Below, piece after piece: positions 7,919 through 14,983 of a DNA stretch of 21,049 bases. The DNA comes from Pseudomonadota bacterium. GTDB taxonomy: Bacteria > Desulfobacterota > Syntrophobacteria > Syntrophobacterales > Syntrophobacteraceae. Position 1 is the first letter of the stretch. Every line of letters starts with the position of its first letter. The DNA is taken from positions 1 through 21,049 of the forward strand of contig JAEZXS010000124.1 of NCBI GenBank assembly GCA_023442755.1. The letters are read 5' to 3'. The notes below the pieces were generated by a model that worked only from the letters and a program-made list of their open reading frames with translations, was not told the origin of the DNA and ran no database searches. Both the position numbers and the translations under genes were made by a program.

Positions 7919-7929
7919 ATTTTCTTCCT

Positions 7930-9165
7930 TCAGTGTCCGAAGCCTTGGCTTGCGGTATCGAATTCACCCTCTTTTCCTGCCTGCCCAGGATTGATTCCGT
8001 GCCCCTTGAATGCGGGATGTTCATAAAAGATCGGCATTCGCGAAGCTACGAACCGGAATACCAGGATTCCGACCGTGACGATGAAAACAGAGATCGCAAT
8101 CTCCATCCAACTCGGGAAGTACCGGTCGGCGGAAGGCAAATGATAGTTGAACGCCACCAGCGAGACGTTGAAGCGGTTTAGAACGATGCCCAGCACAGTG
8201 AGCACGGCAGCGATGCGTACGATCTTGACGCTTTTTTCGCGAACCGCCATGGCATAGAGGAAGCACGGCAGGGCCACGAATCCCAGCAATTCCACCAGGA
8301 ACCATGCGCCGAAGCCCGTCAGGAGATAATGCCAGTTATTGTCGATGGTTATGCCAAGGACCTTGAGGCCGAAGTAGCAGGCCAACACCAGGGATGCTCC
8401 CTTGGCAAATCCGAAGGTCACCCCGGAATGTTCCTCCAGGTAAGTCGCGTCCATCTTGTTGTGCATGTACCTGTGTGAGAGGGTGCTCTCCACGATTACC
8501 ATAGACAGGCCCGCCGCGATGCTCGAAACGAAAAAGAAGAGCGGCAGGTAGGTCGAATACCAGAGCGGATGCAGCTTTGACGGCGCAATCAGGTAGAGCG
8601 CCCCGAGCGAACTCTGATGCAGGGTGGAGAGGATGACGCCAAAGATGGTGAGAGCCAGCGTCACATTGACGATGGTGTTGCGGGCTTTCCTGAACCCGAG
8701 CCACTCGAGGCAGGATGGCGACCACTCGATGAACAGCGTAGCGAGGTAGAGCATGACGCACAGGCCGACTTCGAAGAGCACCGAGGTCGTGCCCGCCTGT
8801 ACGAAGAACGGGTAAGGCAGCCGCCAGGGCCGGCCCACGTCATAGTGCAGGGCGAGAACGACGAGGGAATACCCCAGAAAAGCCGTGAGGATGGCGGGCC
8901 TGACCGCGCTGTGGTAGCGCTTCAGACCAAACACATAGCACGCGGCGGAAGTGGTGTAGCCGCCGGCCGCCAGCGCAACTCCGCACAGCAGGTCGAAACT
9001 GATCCATATGCCCCAGGGATTGTTGTCCGAAAGGTTGGAAACGCCGGCAAGCCCCTTTGTGAAGCGAACGAAAGTAAGCACCACTCCGATCGCTATTATG
9101 ATGCCTGCAACAACATTGAACGGCGTGAACAGCGTCTTGTTGACCGAAGTCTCTCCGGTAGACAT
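7930..9165 (-). CDS. hmcC: HmcC, NrfD/PsrC-family integral membrane subunit
   Basis: A 411-aa polytopic membrane protein with about ten hydrophobic helices, the first in FNVVAGIIIAIGVVLTFVRF and the last in IAISVFIVTVGILVFRFVAS. The conserved NNPWGIWISFDLLCGVALAA near residue 44 is typical of the NrfD-like quinol-interacting or proton-path subunits of Hmc, Dsr and related complexes. It should anchor HmcB and connect it to HmcD/E. The ATG overlaps the hmcB stop in a TAATG junction (9163-9167), and GGAGAAG just upstream is the ribosome site, so translation is coupled to hmcB. No haem is expected in this family. Confidence 0.92.
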   Translation of the reverse strand: MSTGETSVNKTLFTPFNVVAGIIIAIGVVLTFVRFTKGLAGVSNLSDNNPWGIWISFDLLCGVALAAGGYTTSAACYVFGLKRYHSAVRPAILTAFLGYSLVVLALHYDVGRPWRLPYPFFVQAGTTSVLFEVGLCVMLYLATLFIEWSPSCLEWLGFRKARNTIVNVTLALTIFGVILSTLHQSSLGALYLIAPSKLHPLWYSTYLPLFFFVSSIAAGLSMVIVESTLSHRYMHNKMDATYLEEHSGVTFGFAKGASLVLACYFGLKVLGITIDNNWHYLLTGFGAWFLVELLGFVALPCFLYAMAVREKSVKIVRIAAVLTVLGIVLNRFNVSLVAFNYHLPSADRYFPSWMEIAISVFIVTVGILVFRFVASRMPIFYEHPAFKGHGINPGQAGKEGEFDTASQGFGH

Positions 9166-10208
9166 TACTTCTCCTCCTTGGCCTGGCTTTTGGCAGCTTC
9201 CTCCAGAGCCTTCCGCACCGCCTTCTCCACGGCGGCTTTCTTCTCGACCTCCGCCCTGGTCAAAGCCTGGTTCAGCTCGATCCTTGCCTTCTCCCGGGCT
9301 TCAAGGAGAGCCTTTTCCTGCTCCTCGCGAGCGACCTTGTCCTTACGCTTCGATATGGCATAGATGCCGGTCAGCAGCGCCGGCCAGGCCACAGCCACGA
9401 CGGGAACGACGGACAGGGCGCCCGACGTCAGCTCCGGCGCCGAAGCCGTCCCCAGGTCTTCGCGCATTCCGATCTCCCGGAACGGAACGCCCGAAAGGTA
9501 GAGCCAACTGGTGCCGCCCATTTCCCGCTCTCCATAGATGTGGTTTATGTAGCGGTTCGGGTAGAAGTGGATGCGCTCTCGCGCCAAACGGAGCAGGTCG
9601 GAGCGCCTGCCGTAAACAAGCGACTCGTTGGGGCAGGCCCCCACGCATCCGGGAACCTGCAGCTTTCCGGATGCAATATGCGGATAGCACATGGTGCACT
9701 TCATGATCCGAGGCGTCAGCGGCTCGTCGTACTCGTAGGCCGGGACCTCGAAAGGACAGGCTATCATGCAATACCGGCACCCCACGCAGACGGAAGGGTC
9801 CCAGGTCACCGCACCCTGCGGAGTTTTCGTGAAGGCCTGCACAAAACACGCGGAAGCGCAGGCAGGTTCCAGGCAATGGTTGCACTGGAACTTGCGGAAC
9901 ACCGGGCCGGGGGCTCCGGGTATGTTGTCATAGCGGTTCACCACGGTGTATGTCTTGGCGTCGGTGCGGCGCCTCAGGTCCAGGACCTTCAGATCGTCGA
10001 ACTGCCGGGCCGGGCCGGGCAGTTCGTTCACCTTGTTGCAGGCGGCCTCGCATTTCCGGCACCCGATGCAGCGGGTTGCGTCGAACAGGACTCCAAAACT
10101 CCCGGAATATCCGTCAAATTGTTTGTTCCCGGCTGCATGGGCCGATTGGCCGAGTGCGGCTGTTATGCCGCCTGTCCCAAGCAGGCCAAGAAAAGTCCGT
10201 CTTAACAT
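9165..10208 (-). CDS. hmcB: HmcB, Tat-exported four-cluster ferredoxin subunit with membrane anchor
   Basis: A 347-aa protein starting MLRRTFLGLLGTGG, a twin-arginine signal. Four [4Fe-4S] motifs follow in DsrO/HybA style: CIGCRKCEAACN, CNHCLEPACASACF, CVGCRYCMIACP and CTMCYPHI...CVGACP. A single membrane helix lies near the C-terminus (VVPVVAVAWPALLTGIYAIS), followed by about 60 residues of Lys/Glu/Ala-rich sequence likely to form a coiled coil. HmcB passes electrons between the periplasmic haem protein HmcA and the membrane subunits. The start at 10208 has AAAGGAG 7 nt upstream; the longer GTG start at 10229 would put seven residues before the Tat motif. It begins 31 bp after hmcA and shares a TAATG junction with hmcC. 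The long charged tail after the anchor would face the cytoplasm. Confidence 0.92.
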   Translation of the reverse strand: MLRRTFLGLLGTGGITAALGQSAHAAGNKQFDGYSGSFGVLFDATRCIGCRKCEAACNKVNELPGPARQFDDLKVLDLRRRTDAKTYTVVNRYDNIPGAPGPVFRKFQCNHCLEPACASACFVQAFTKTPQGAVTWDPSVCVGCRYCMIACPFEVPAYEYDEPLTPRIMKCTMCYPHIASGKLQVPGCVGACPNESLVYGRRSDLLRLARERIHFYPNRYINHIYGEREMGGTSWLYLSGVPFREIGMREDLGTASAPELTSGALSVVPVVAVAWPALLTGIYAISKRKDKVAREEQEKALLEAREKARIELNQALTRAEVEKKAAVEKAVRKALEEAAKSQAKEEK

Positions 10209-10239
10209 CGTTTCGCTCCTTTCCTTCACCCCAGGCGGG

Positions 10240-11910
10240 TTACTTCTGTTTTTCCTTATGACACTCGGTGCATGCCGTGGCGAAAGGCTTCACACCCAGC
10301 GCCTTGTGGCAGCCCATGCATTCCTGGTGGAATGCCGCCTGGAGAGCCGGTCGGTTCGGCTCTCTCGCATCGAAAGGCTTTCCGTGGCAATTGCCGCAGC
10401 GCGGTGGCTGCTTCGCGGCAGGACTTTTATGATGGCAGCCCTGGCAGATCGTGCCCGGATCGCTGTGGAAGTAGCCCGCAAGCTTGTTGTCTTTCATGCC
10501 CTTCATGAGGGTGAGGACTATTTTCCGGTGCGGCATCTCGGCCGGCTGATACTGATTGGAAAGCTCTCCGATAATCGCTTTTTCCGGGATGTCCTCTATC
10601 GCGTAAGTGCCCGTAATCATGCGCCGGGTTTTCAGCATGCTTTCGGCAATCCCGGATTTTTCCTGAGTCGGGAGAGAAACCAGGTCGAGAGGGCTTTTTC
10701 CTTCAGCCAATACTCCCGGGGGAAGTTCCATATGGCAACTCCGGCATGCCGTGTCGGAACGAACGGAGCCTGTCATCCGGCTGTGGCACCCGACGCACAC
10801 CCCCTCGTTTTTCTGCACTGCATGGCAACCGCGGCAGCTGTAATTGCTCCGGGTGAGGTGCATTGCCTTCTCCATGCCAATGAAATCGCCTTCCTTCACC
10901 CCCGAGAGCGTATGGCATTTCTGGCATGAATCCAGGGATGCATGGTGGCAGACCCTGCAGCTGTCGTTGTATTTCTCGTGGGCCTTGTGATCGAAAGCCA
11001 CGGGGTTCATCAGGATGGGCTTTGCGTTCCTCATGTCCCCAGCCTTACCGTCGCCCATCTTCGGATCGAAGCTCATAAAGACATTGTCGGGCTGTTCCCG
11101 TTTGAGGCGCGGGACTTCATGGTCGGGAAATTTCGCGGCCAGTTCCTGGTTCTTCTGCGCCGAGAGGGCCTGAGCATTGGCACTGTGGCAGCCGGCGCAA
11201 ACATACGGACCGGTCTCCTTCACGCCTTTTGCCGCAAGATCGAGGTGGCACTGCACGCATTGCAGATGCGAGGCCTGCCGCATGCTCTTAACGTCATCTT
11301 TCGGCGCCTCCAGGTGGCAGTAGCGGCAGGTCGATTCCTTGCCCTTAGCGTAGAAAATCTTTTTGGCCTGCTTGTCGTATTCATGGTGGCATCGGCCGCA
11401 ATTGTCCTTATCGGACGAATTCGAGGCGATGTTTTTCGAATCTACATGCCGAAAATGCAGGACTTTGTTCAACTCGACGGCGAGCGGGGCGGAGGTGACT
11501 TTCGGGGCTGCATCGTGACACGAACGGCACGCACCGTCCAGGGGACCGGATTTCTTTCCTTCTCCGGCCATCTCCTTATGGCACCCGATACAGTTGGAGT
11601 GGTAGATGTCTTTGAACTCGTCTGGCTTGTTCGCCTTCTTGCGATTGAAGGCAAGGGAGAGCTTGCCATCCTCCAGCAGGTGACAGGTCTTGCAGTCCTT
11701 CTTCTCCTTCAGCAAGACGTCGGTGTGTTTATCGTGCAAAAACGTCACGGCAGGCATTTCCAGCTTGCCGTAGGCAGCCAGGGTGTCGATCATGACGACA
11801 TCCGATCGTACCGATTCGGGTGTCTTGACCGGCTCTTTACCTCCCCGGGCCTCGATACATACGACTGAGATGGCGGCGCTTACCAGCAGGATTCCCGCCC
11901 ACCGAAGCAT
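10240..11910 (-). CDS. hmcA: HmcA, 16-haem high-molecular-weight cytochrome c
   Basis: A 556-aa exported multihaem cytochrome. I count 16 CxxCH sites, from CKTCH near the N-terminus to CTECH nine residues before the end; four of them are followed directly by a second His or show the CxxCHH form. Sixteen haems in about 550 residues is the signature of HmcA of sulfate reducers. In the periplasm it receives electrons from type I cytochrome c3 and hydrogenase or formate dehydrogenase, and passes them to HmcB. The signal peptide is MLRWAGILLVSAAISVVCIE. I chose ATG 11910 because AGAAGGG lies 7 nt upstream; the ATG at 11928 would add six residues and has no ribosome site. The 159-bp gap to the c3 gene upstream is the largest inside the operon and may hold an extra promoter, though I see no good hexamer pair. 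Confidence 0.95.
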   Translation of the reverse strand: MLRWAGILLVSAAISVVCIEARGGKEPVKTPESVRSDVVMIDTLAAYGKLEMPAVTFLHDKHTDVLLKEKKDCKTCHLLEDGKLSLAFNRKKANKPDEFKDIYHSNCIGCHKEMAGEGKKSGPLDGACRSCHDAAPKVTSAPLAVELNKVLHFRHVDSKNIASNSSDKDNCGRCHHEYDKQAKKIFYAKGKESTCRYCHLEAPKDDVKSMRQASHLQCVQCHLDLAAKGVKETGPYVCAGCHSANAQALSAQKNQELAAKFPDHEVPRLKREQPDNVFMSFDPKMGDGKAGDMRNAKPILMNPVAFDHKAHEKYNDSCRVCHHASLDSCQKCHTLSGVKEGDFIGMEKAMHLTRSNYSCRGCHAVQKNEGVCVGCHSRMTGSVRSDTACRSCHMELPPGVLAEGKSPLDLVSLPTQEKSGIAESMLKTRRMITGTYAIEDIPEKAIIGELSNQYQPAEMPHRKIVLTLMKGMKDNKLAGYFHSDPGTICQGCHHKSPAAKQPPRCGNCHGKPFDAREPNRPALQAAFHQECMGCHKALGVKPFATACTECHKEKQK

Positions 11911-12069
11911 CGGTCTACCCTTCTCCATACACGCATCCTTGATTGAGAGCTTGACAAAACGGGCAACAGTTCCATTAACCGCAGGGGAGATGACTGCTCA
12001 CGTCCCCGGAATTCCGATTGAATTAGAGATCCTGTTCAACAACGAGCAGAGTGAATATGGAGACCTCCC

Positions 12070-12450
12070 TCATTTCTTCTTCACGTGACATTTGCCACAG
12101 GTTGTCGCCCCTGCGGGTTTTCCCTGAAAACGCATGGACTCGTGGCACCCTTTGCACTGAAGATGGAACGCATCCTTGAGGGAGATCGTCTCCTGCACAG
12201 CCTCCGGCCCGTGGCACGTGCTGCACGGCTGTCCCTCCCCTCCACGATTATTCAAGTACGCGTCGTAATCGTGATGGCACTGAAGACAATCAATCTTTTT
12301 GGCATGATTTTCATGATTGTATTCAACAGCAGGCCTTTGATGCTTTCCAAGCTCTTTATGTAGGAGCACGATCACCGGTTCCTGGGAAAACGCAGGCAAA
12401 GCGATACCGGCTACAAACAACACCACCGGCAACAATGCTCCTGACTTCAT
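12070..12450 (-). CDS. Tetrahaem cytochrome c3 (class III), TmcA-like candidate
   Basis: A 126-aa exported protein with signal peptide MKSGALLPVVLFVAGIALPA, probably cut after AFS. Four haem sites are visible: CLQCH (followed by a second His), CSTCH, CKGCH and CGKCH, plus the early EYNHENHAKK region that supplies axial histidines in cytochromes c3. It ends in a lysine run. It would carry electrons in the periplasm. It sits between an HdrD-like/cytochrome b pair and hmcA, so it could be the TmcA-like partner of the former or an electron donor to HmcA. The start at 12450 has GAAGAGGGG upstream; the TTG at 12465 is less likely. Whether it is an acidic type II c3 (TmcA) or a type I protein cannot be settled by eye. 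Confidence 0.88.
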   Translation of the reverse strand: MKSGALLPVVLFVAGIALPAFSQEPVIVLLHKELGKHQRPAVEYNHENHAKKIDCLQCHHDYDAYLNNRGGEGQPCSTCHGPEAVQETISLKDAFHLQCKGCHESMRFQGKPAGATTCGKCHVKKK

Positions 12451-12490
12451 ACAGCCCCTCTTCAAACAACGGTCCGACCCGGCAAATTTC

Positions 12491-12574
12491 TTAGGGCCGC
12501 TTTTCCAATGCCTTTTTCACGGCGATCATTACTTCAGGGTCATTCTTCTTCTCGGCTCCCCCCCGACGGAGCAT
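12491..12574 (-). CDS. Possible 27-aa ORF coupled to the HdrD-like gene
   Basis: The stop of the upstream HdrD-like gene and an ATG share bases in a TAATG junction at 12572-12576, the same arrangement as hmcB/hmcC. The frame reads MLRRGGAEKKNDPEVMIAVK and ends ALEKRP: basic, with a helical second half. It has no recognisable family and no separate ribosome site; translation would rely on coupling. It could instead be the decayed or frame-shifted tail of the HdrD-like protein, or chance. Recorded because it fills the gap to the c3 gene and uses the operon's own coupling style. Confidence 0.25.
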   Translation of the reverse strand: MLRRGGAEKKNDPEVMIAVKKALEKRP

Positions 12575-13869
12575 TAGTCTTCGATGCTCTGCGGCATCCT
12601 GAATCTTTCCGGTACCATCACGGATTCGGATATTATTTCCTTGAATGAGAGCACCTTGACCCCCAGGCTGTACTCCCTGTTCAGCTCCTTGATCTGGTCC
12701 GAACAGTTGTGACACGGCGCGATGACGATTCTTGCCCCCGTCGCCTTGATCTGCTCGGCCTTTATCTTCCCCGCCCTCATCCGCGCATGTTTATAGGAGG
12801 AACCCATCAGGGTAAATCCCCCTCCGCCGCCGCAGCAGTGGTTGTATTCGCAACCAGGCGACATATCGCGGAAATCCCTGGCGAGATATCCTATGATCTC
12901 CCTGCCCTCCCGCCAGAGCCCGCCGTTGCGGGAGACGTTACAGGGGTCCTGGTAGGTCACCGGTTCATCGATCATTTTGTCCGGGTCTATCGTAATCCGT
13001 CCCTCGGACAGGTATTCGTAGAACAGCCTGACGGAATGGACGACAGGCACAGGCGGTTTGCCGTCCCGGCAGCCGGCCAGATAGGGCCCTTCGAATGCGG
13101 CCGAACTGTACGCATGCCCGCTCTCCGTCGTTGCAATCCGCTGCGCGCCCAGTTCCAATGCCTTGTCGTACATATTTTTGACCATCTGCCCGGCAAGAGC
13201 CCTGTTTCCAGCCAGCAGGCCAAAATTGGTGGAATCCCACCCGGCGCCGGGCATCGTCCAGTCCTCTTCGGCGAGCGTGAAAATCTTCGCCATCATGGCA
13301 AGCTCCTGCGGATAGTACATCGGCTCCCGGCCGCTCACCGTGTACATGATCGACGCCCCGTGTTTGTCGATCGGGATCCGCAGCCCCCTAATCTCCGCCG
13401 CTGTTTCCTCTGCCATCCAGGCACACGTGTTGGTGAATTCCTCCCTGCTTATTCCCATCTGGTTGCCCGTTTCAAAATAGTTCTCCGAGGCCACCGTTAG
13501 CCCTTCGGGCGCCATCCCCTGCGAGTGGCAGATAGAGCGTACGATGCCGAGCGCAGCCGCGATGTCGATGCCGAAAGGACAGTACAGCGAACAGCGCCTG
13601 CACAGCGTGCATTCGGCCCACACGATTTCCCTGCATCGTTCCAGGAAGGCCCGATCCACACGGCCCTTCCTGCGATAGAGTTCCACAAGGGTTGCCTGCA
13701 ACTTGTAGCCAGGGCTCATGCCGGGCTCTTTGCCGTTTGCCAGGTAAAAAAGGCAACTCTGCGCACACAATCCACAGCTCGAACATATATTCAGCCATGT
13801 GTCGACACGGGCGCTCCGGTTGATTTCCAGCAGATCCCGAATTGCTTTTGTGTCGATCGGCTTTTCCAT
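12574..13869 (-). CDS. HmcF/TmcB-like HdrD-family Fe-S protein (second copy)
   Basis: A homologue of the HmcF in this operon. It has two ferredoxin motifs, CSSCGLCAQSC and CTLCRRCSLYC, followed by PFGID as in HmcF, then a single CCG domain: a Cys in QDPCNVSRNGG, CCGGGGG, and APCHNC near the C-terminus. The middle region shares IDKHGASIMYTVSGREPMYY with the corresponding part of HmcF (about residues 201-220). It is soluble and should sit on the cytoplasmic face. With the cytochrome b just upstream and the c3 just downstream it makes a TmcCBA-like set. The start is uncertain: ATG 13869 (431 aa) has GGAAGA upstream; ATG 13881 and GTG 13923 are alternatives with weaker sites. It lacks the N-terminal extension and poly-Glu tail of HmcF. 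Confidence 0.9.
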   Translation of the reverse strand: MEKPIDTKAIRDLLEINRSARVDTWLNICSSCGLCAQSCLFYLANGKEPGMSPGYKLQATLVELYRRKGRVDRAFLERCREIVWAECTLCRRCSLYCPFGIDIAAALGIVRSICHSQGMAPEGLTVASENYFETGNQMGISREEFTNTCAWMAEETAAEIRGLRIPIDKHGASIMYTVSGREPMYYPQELAMMAKIFTLAEEDWTMPGAGWDSTNFGLLAGNRALAGQMVKNMYDKALELGAQRIATTESGHAYSSAAFEGPYLAGCRDGKPPVPVVHSVRLFYEYLSEGRITIDPDKMIDEPVTYQDPCNVSRNGGLWREGREIIGYLARDFRDMSPGCEYNHCCGGGGGFTLMGSSYKHARMRAGKIKAEQIKATGARIVIAPCHNCSDQIKELNREYSLGVKVLSFKEIISESVMVPERFRMPQSIED

Positions 13870-13951
13870 TCTTTCTTCCATCACTGCAGGGCCCGTCCGT
13901 CGAAAACCGGGAATGCGATGCACCGCCCTGAAGAATGTCCCAACCGAAGCC

Positions 13952-14611
13952 TCACCAAGACCGCGCTCCCCGCCGATGCCCGAACTCGAATCCTATGAAG
14001 GCGCGAGTAAACAGGAACAGAATACAATGCCCCAGCTTGCTGAATGGGATGGCAATCAGGAGGACTTCGGCCGAGAGGACATGACAGGTGAGCATCGACT
14101 GGTAAGGGCCGACCTGGTGGTATGCCAGAAAACCGGTCGCAAACGGCAAAGCCGTCATTATGAGCAGTACATAATCCCGAGCGCGGGTGAGTATCCGGAC
14201 TTCCGGGCGCAGAATCCTGCGAAGGAGCAGGAAAAGCGCCGAAAGGAGAAAAACTAAGGTGAGCCGATCGGAGACGAAATCCGACAAGGCGGGCAGGCTG
14301 AGGCCGAAATATTCCTGAAGGAGCGTATTATGTGCAAGAAGGAACGAGGGAATGCCTAACAAAAGAATGTGAAACAGAAAGAAAGCAACCGCGAACAAAG
14401 GCTGAGCGCGGAGTGAGACGCTTCCGAGGGGAAGCATCCAGTGCATTATTGACCGGAAGGCGCTTGAGAATTCTGCGTGGTTGTAGAATTCCCTGTCACG
14501 TTCCCGGCTTAGCCCGAAAAGATATGCCAGGCGCAGCGCCAGGCCGCCGATGGAGATGAGAAAAGCTGCCCACAGGGCCGGGCCGGCGAGAAAGTCATAG
14601 ACTTCGATCAT
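13952..14611 (-). CDS. HmcE/TmcC-like membrane cytochrome b (second copy)
   Basis: A 219-aa membrane protein with five helices of the NarI type, aligned by eye with HmcE. Both begin with a FL(T/A)GP segment, share an (R/L)SIVHW/RSIMHW motif (FRSIMHWMLPLGSVSLRAQP here) and place histidines alike (FHILLLG, LAHNTLL, YHQVG, CHVLSAE, LGHCILF). It likely carries haem b and links a periplasmic cytochrome to the HdrD-like protein encoded next. I chose ATG 14611, with AGGAGT upstream; a TTG at 14635 would add eight residues. It is the first gene of the long minus-strand operon and faces the divergent CoA-transferase/GNAT gene across an AT-rich spacer. Confidence 0.88.
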   Translation of the reverse strand: MIEVYDFLAGPALWAAFLISIGGLALRLAYLFGLSRERDREFYNHAEFSSAFRSIMHWMLPLGSVSLRAQPLFAVAFFLFHILLLGIPSFLLAHNTLLQEYFGLSLPALSDFVSDRLTLVFLLSALFLLLRRILRPEVRILTRARDYVLLIMTALPFATGFLAYHQVGPYQSMLTCHVLSAEVLLIAIPFSKLGHCILFLFTRAFIGFEFGHRRGARSW

Positions 14612-14645
14612 GAAGTGCCCACTCCTGATGCACAATCAAAATACG

Positions 14646-14652
14646 GTGCCAG
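14646..14652 (-). promoter_or_regulatory. Possible sigma-54 -24 element for the tmc/hmc-like operon
   Basis: On the minus strand CTGGCAC matches the -24 half of the sigma-54 consensus exactly. The -12 half is poor: TG stands where GC is expected. Transcription would start a few bases before the ribosome site of the cytochrome b gene. No better sigma-70 pair was seen. Low confidence. Confidence 0.22.
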
Positions 14653-14909
14653 GCTTATCTTTTCACAATTTAACTAGCTTATGTGGCAAGTAAGAATTAC
14701 TACCACAATTATGCTTGTTGGAAAAGCACAAACGCACTTTGAAATTGCGCTCCACATCCTCACAGCATGCCTTATTTTACCTTTTATTACACAATCTTAT
14801 CTCGTTAAGACTACCAAGTGGTCATATTTACCGATAACAGTTTTTTTTGCATTTCTTTCCGATCCGTTCTCGCATCTAAAACATGTTTTCACGTTTCCAC
14901 GCTAATCTA

Positions 14910-14938
14910 TGGAGATTGAACAAAAAATGTTCCATAAT
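14910..14938 (+). promoter_or_regulatory. Candidate promoter with palindrome in the spacer, for the CoA-transferase/GNAT gene
   Basis: TGGAGA (14910-14915, four of six to consensus) and CATAAT (14933-14938, five of six) are 17 nt apart. The spacer holds the inverted repeat GAACA-N5-TGTTC (14918-14922 and 14928-14932), an operator-like position. Transcription would begin near 14945, giving a leader of about 40 nt with GGAGG before the ATG at 14984. The nearby TTGACA at 14944-14949 is too close to the gene to be the -35 of a leadered transcript. Confidence 0.4.
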
Positions 14939-14983
14939 TACGTTTGACAGGTTCTTAGCGACAGGCTTTGTAAGGAGGCGTAC

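Larger units (their letters stand above)
14612..14983. promoter_or_regulatory. AT-rich divergent control region
   Basis: This 372-bp gap separates the minus-strand tmc/hmc-like operon from the plus-strand CoA-transferase/GNAT gene. It is clearly richer in A and T than its flanks and holds no convincing gene; the frame at 14681-14905 (plus) has no ribosome site. It must contain the start signals for both directions. Candidate elements (plus-strand hexamers with an internal palindrome, and a minus-strand TGGCAC element) are listed separately. A run of eight T at about 14840-14847 has no stem before it. Confidence 0.6.

Noticed and set aside
9946..11868. Long plus-strand frames opposite hmcA and hmcB (9946-10929 and 10942-11868)
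   Set aside because: Opposite strand of the 16-haem cytochrome and ferredoxin genes, whose cysteine motifs are unmistakable.
14944..14949. TTGACA as -35 of the CoA-transferase/GNAT promoter
   Set aside because: The -10 would fall at about 14967-14972 (TTTGTA, poor) and transcription would start within the ribosome site, leaving an almost leaderless mRNA.
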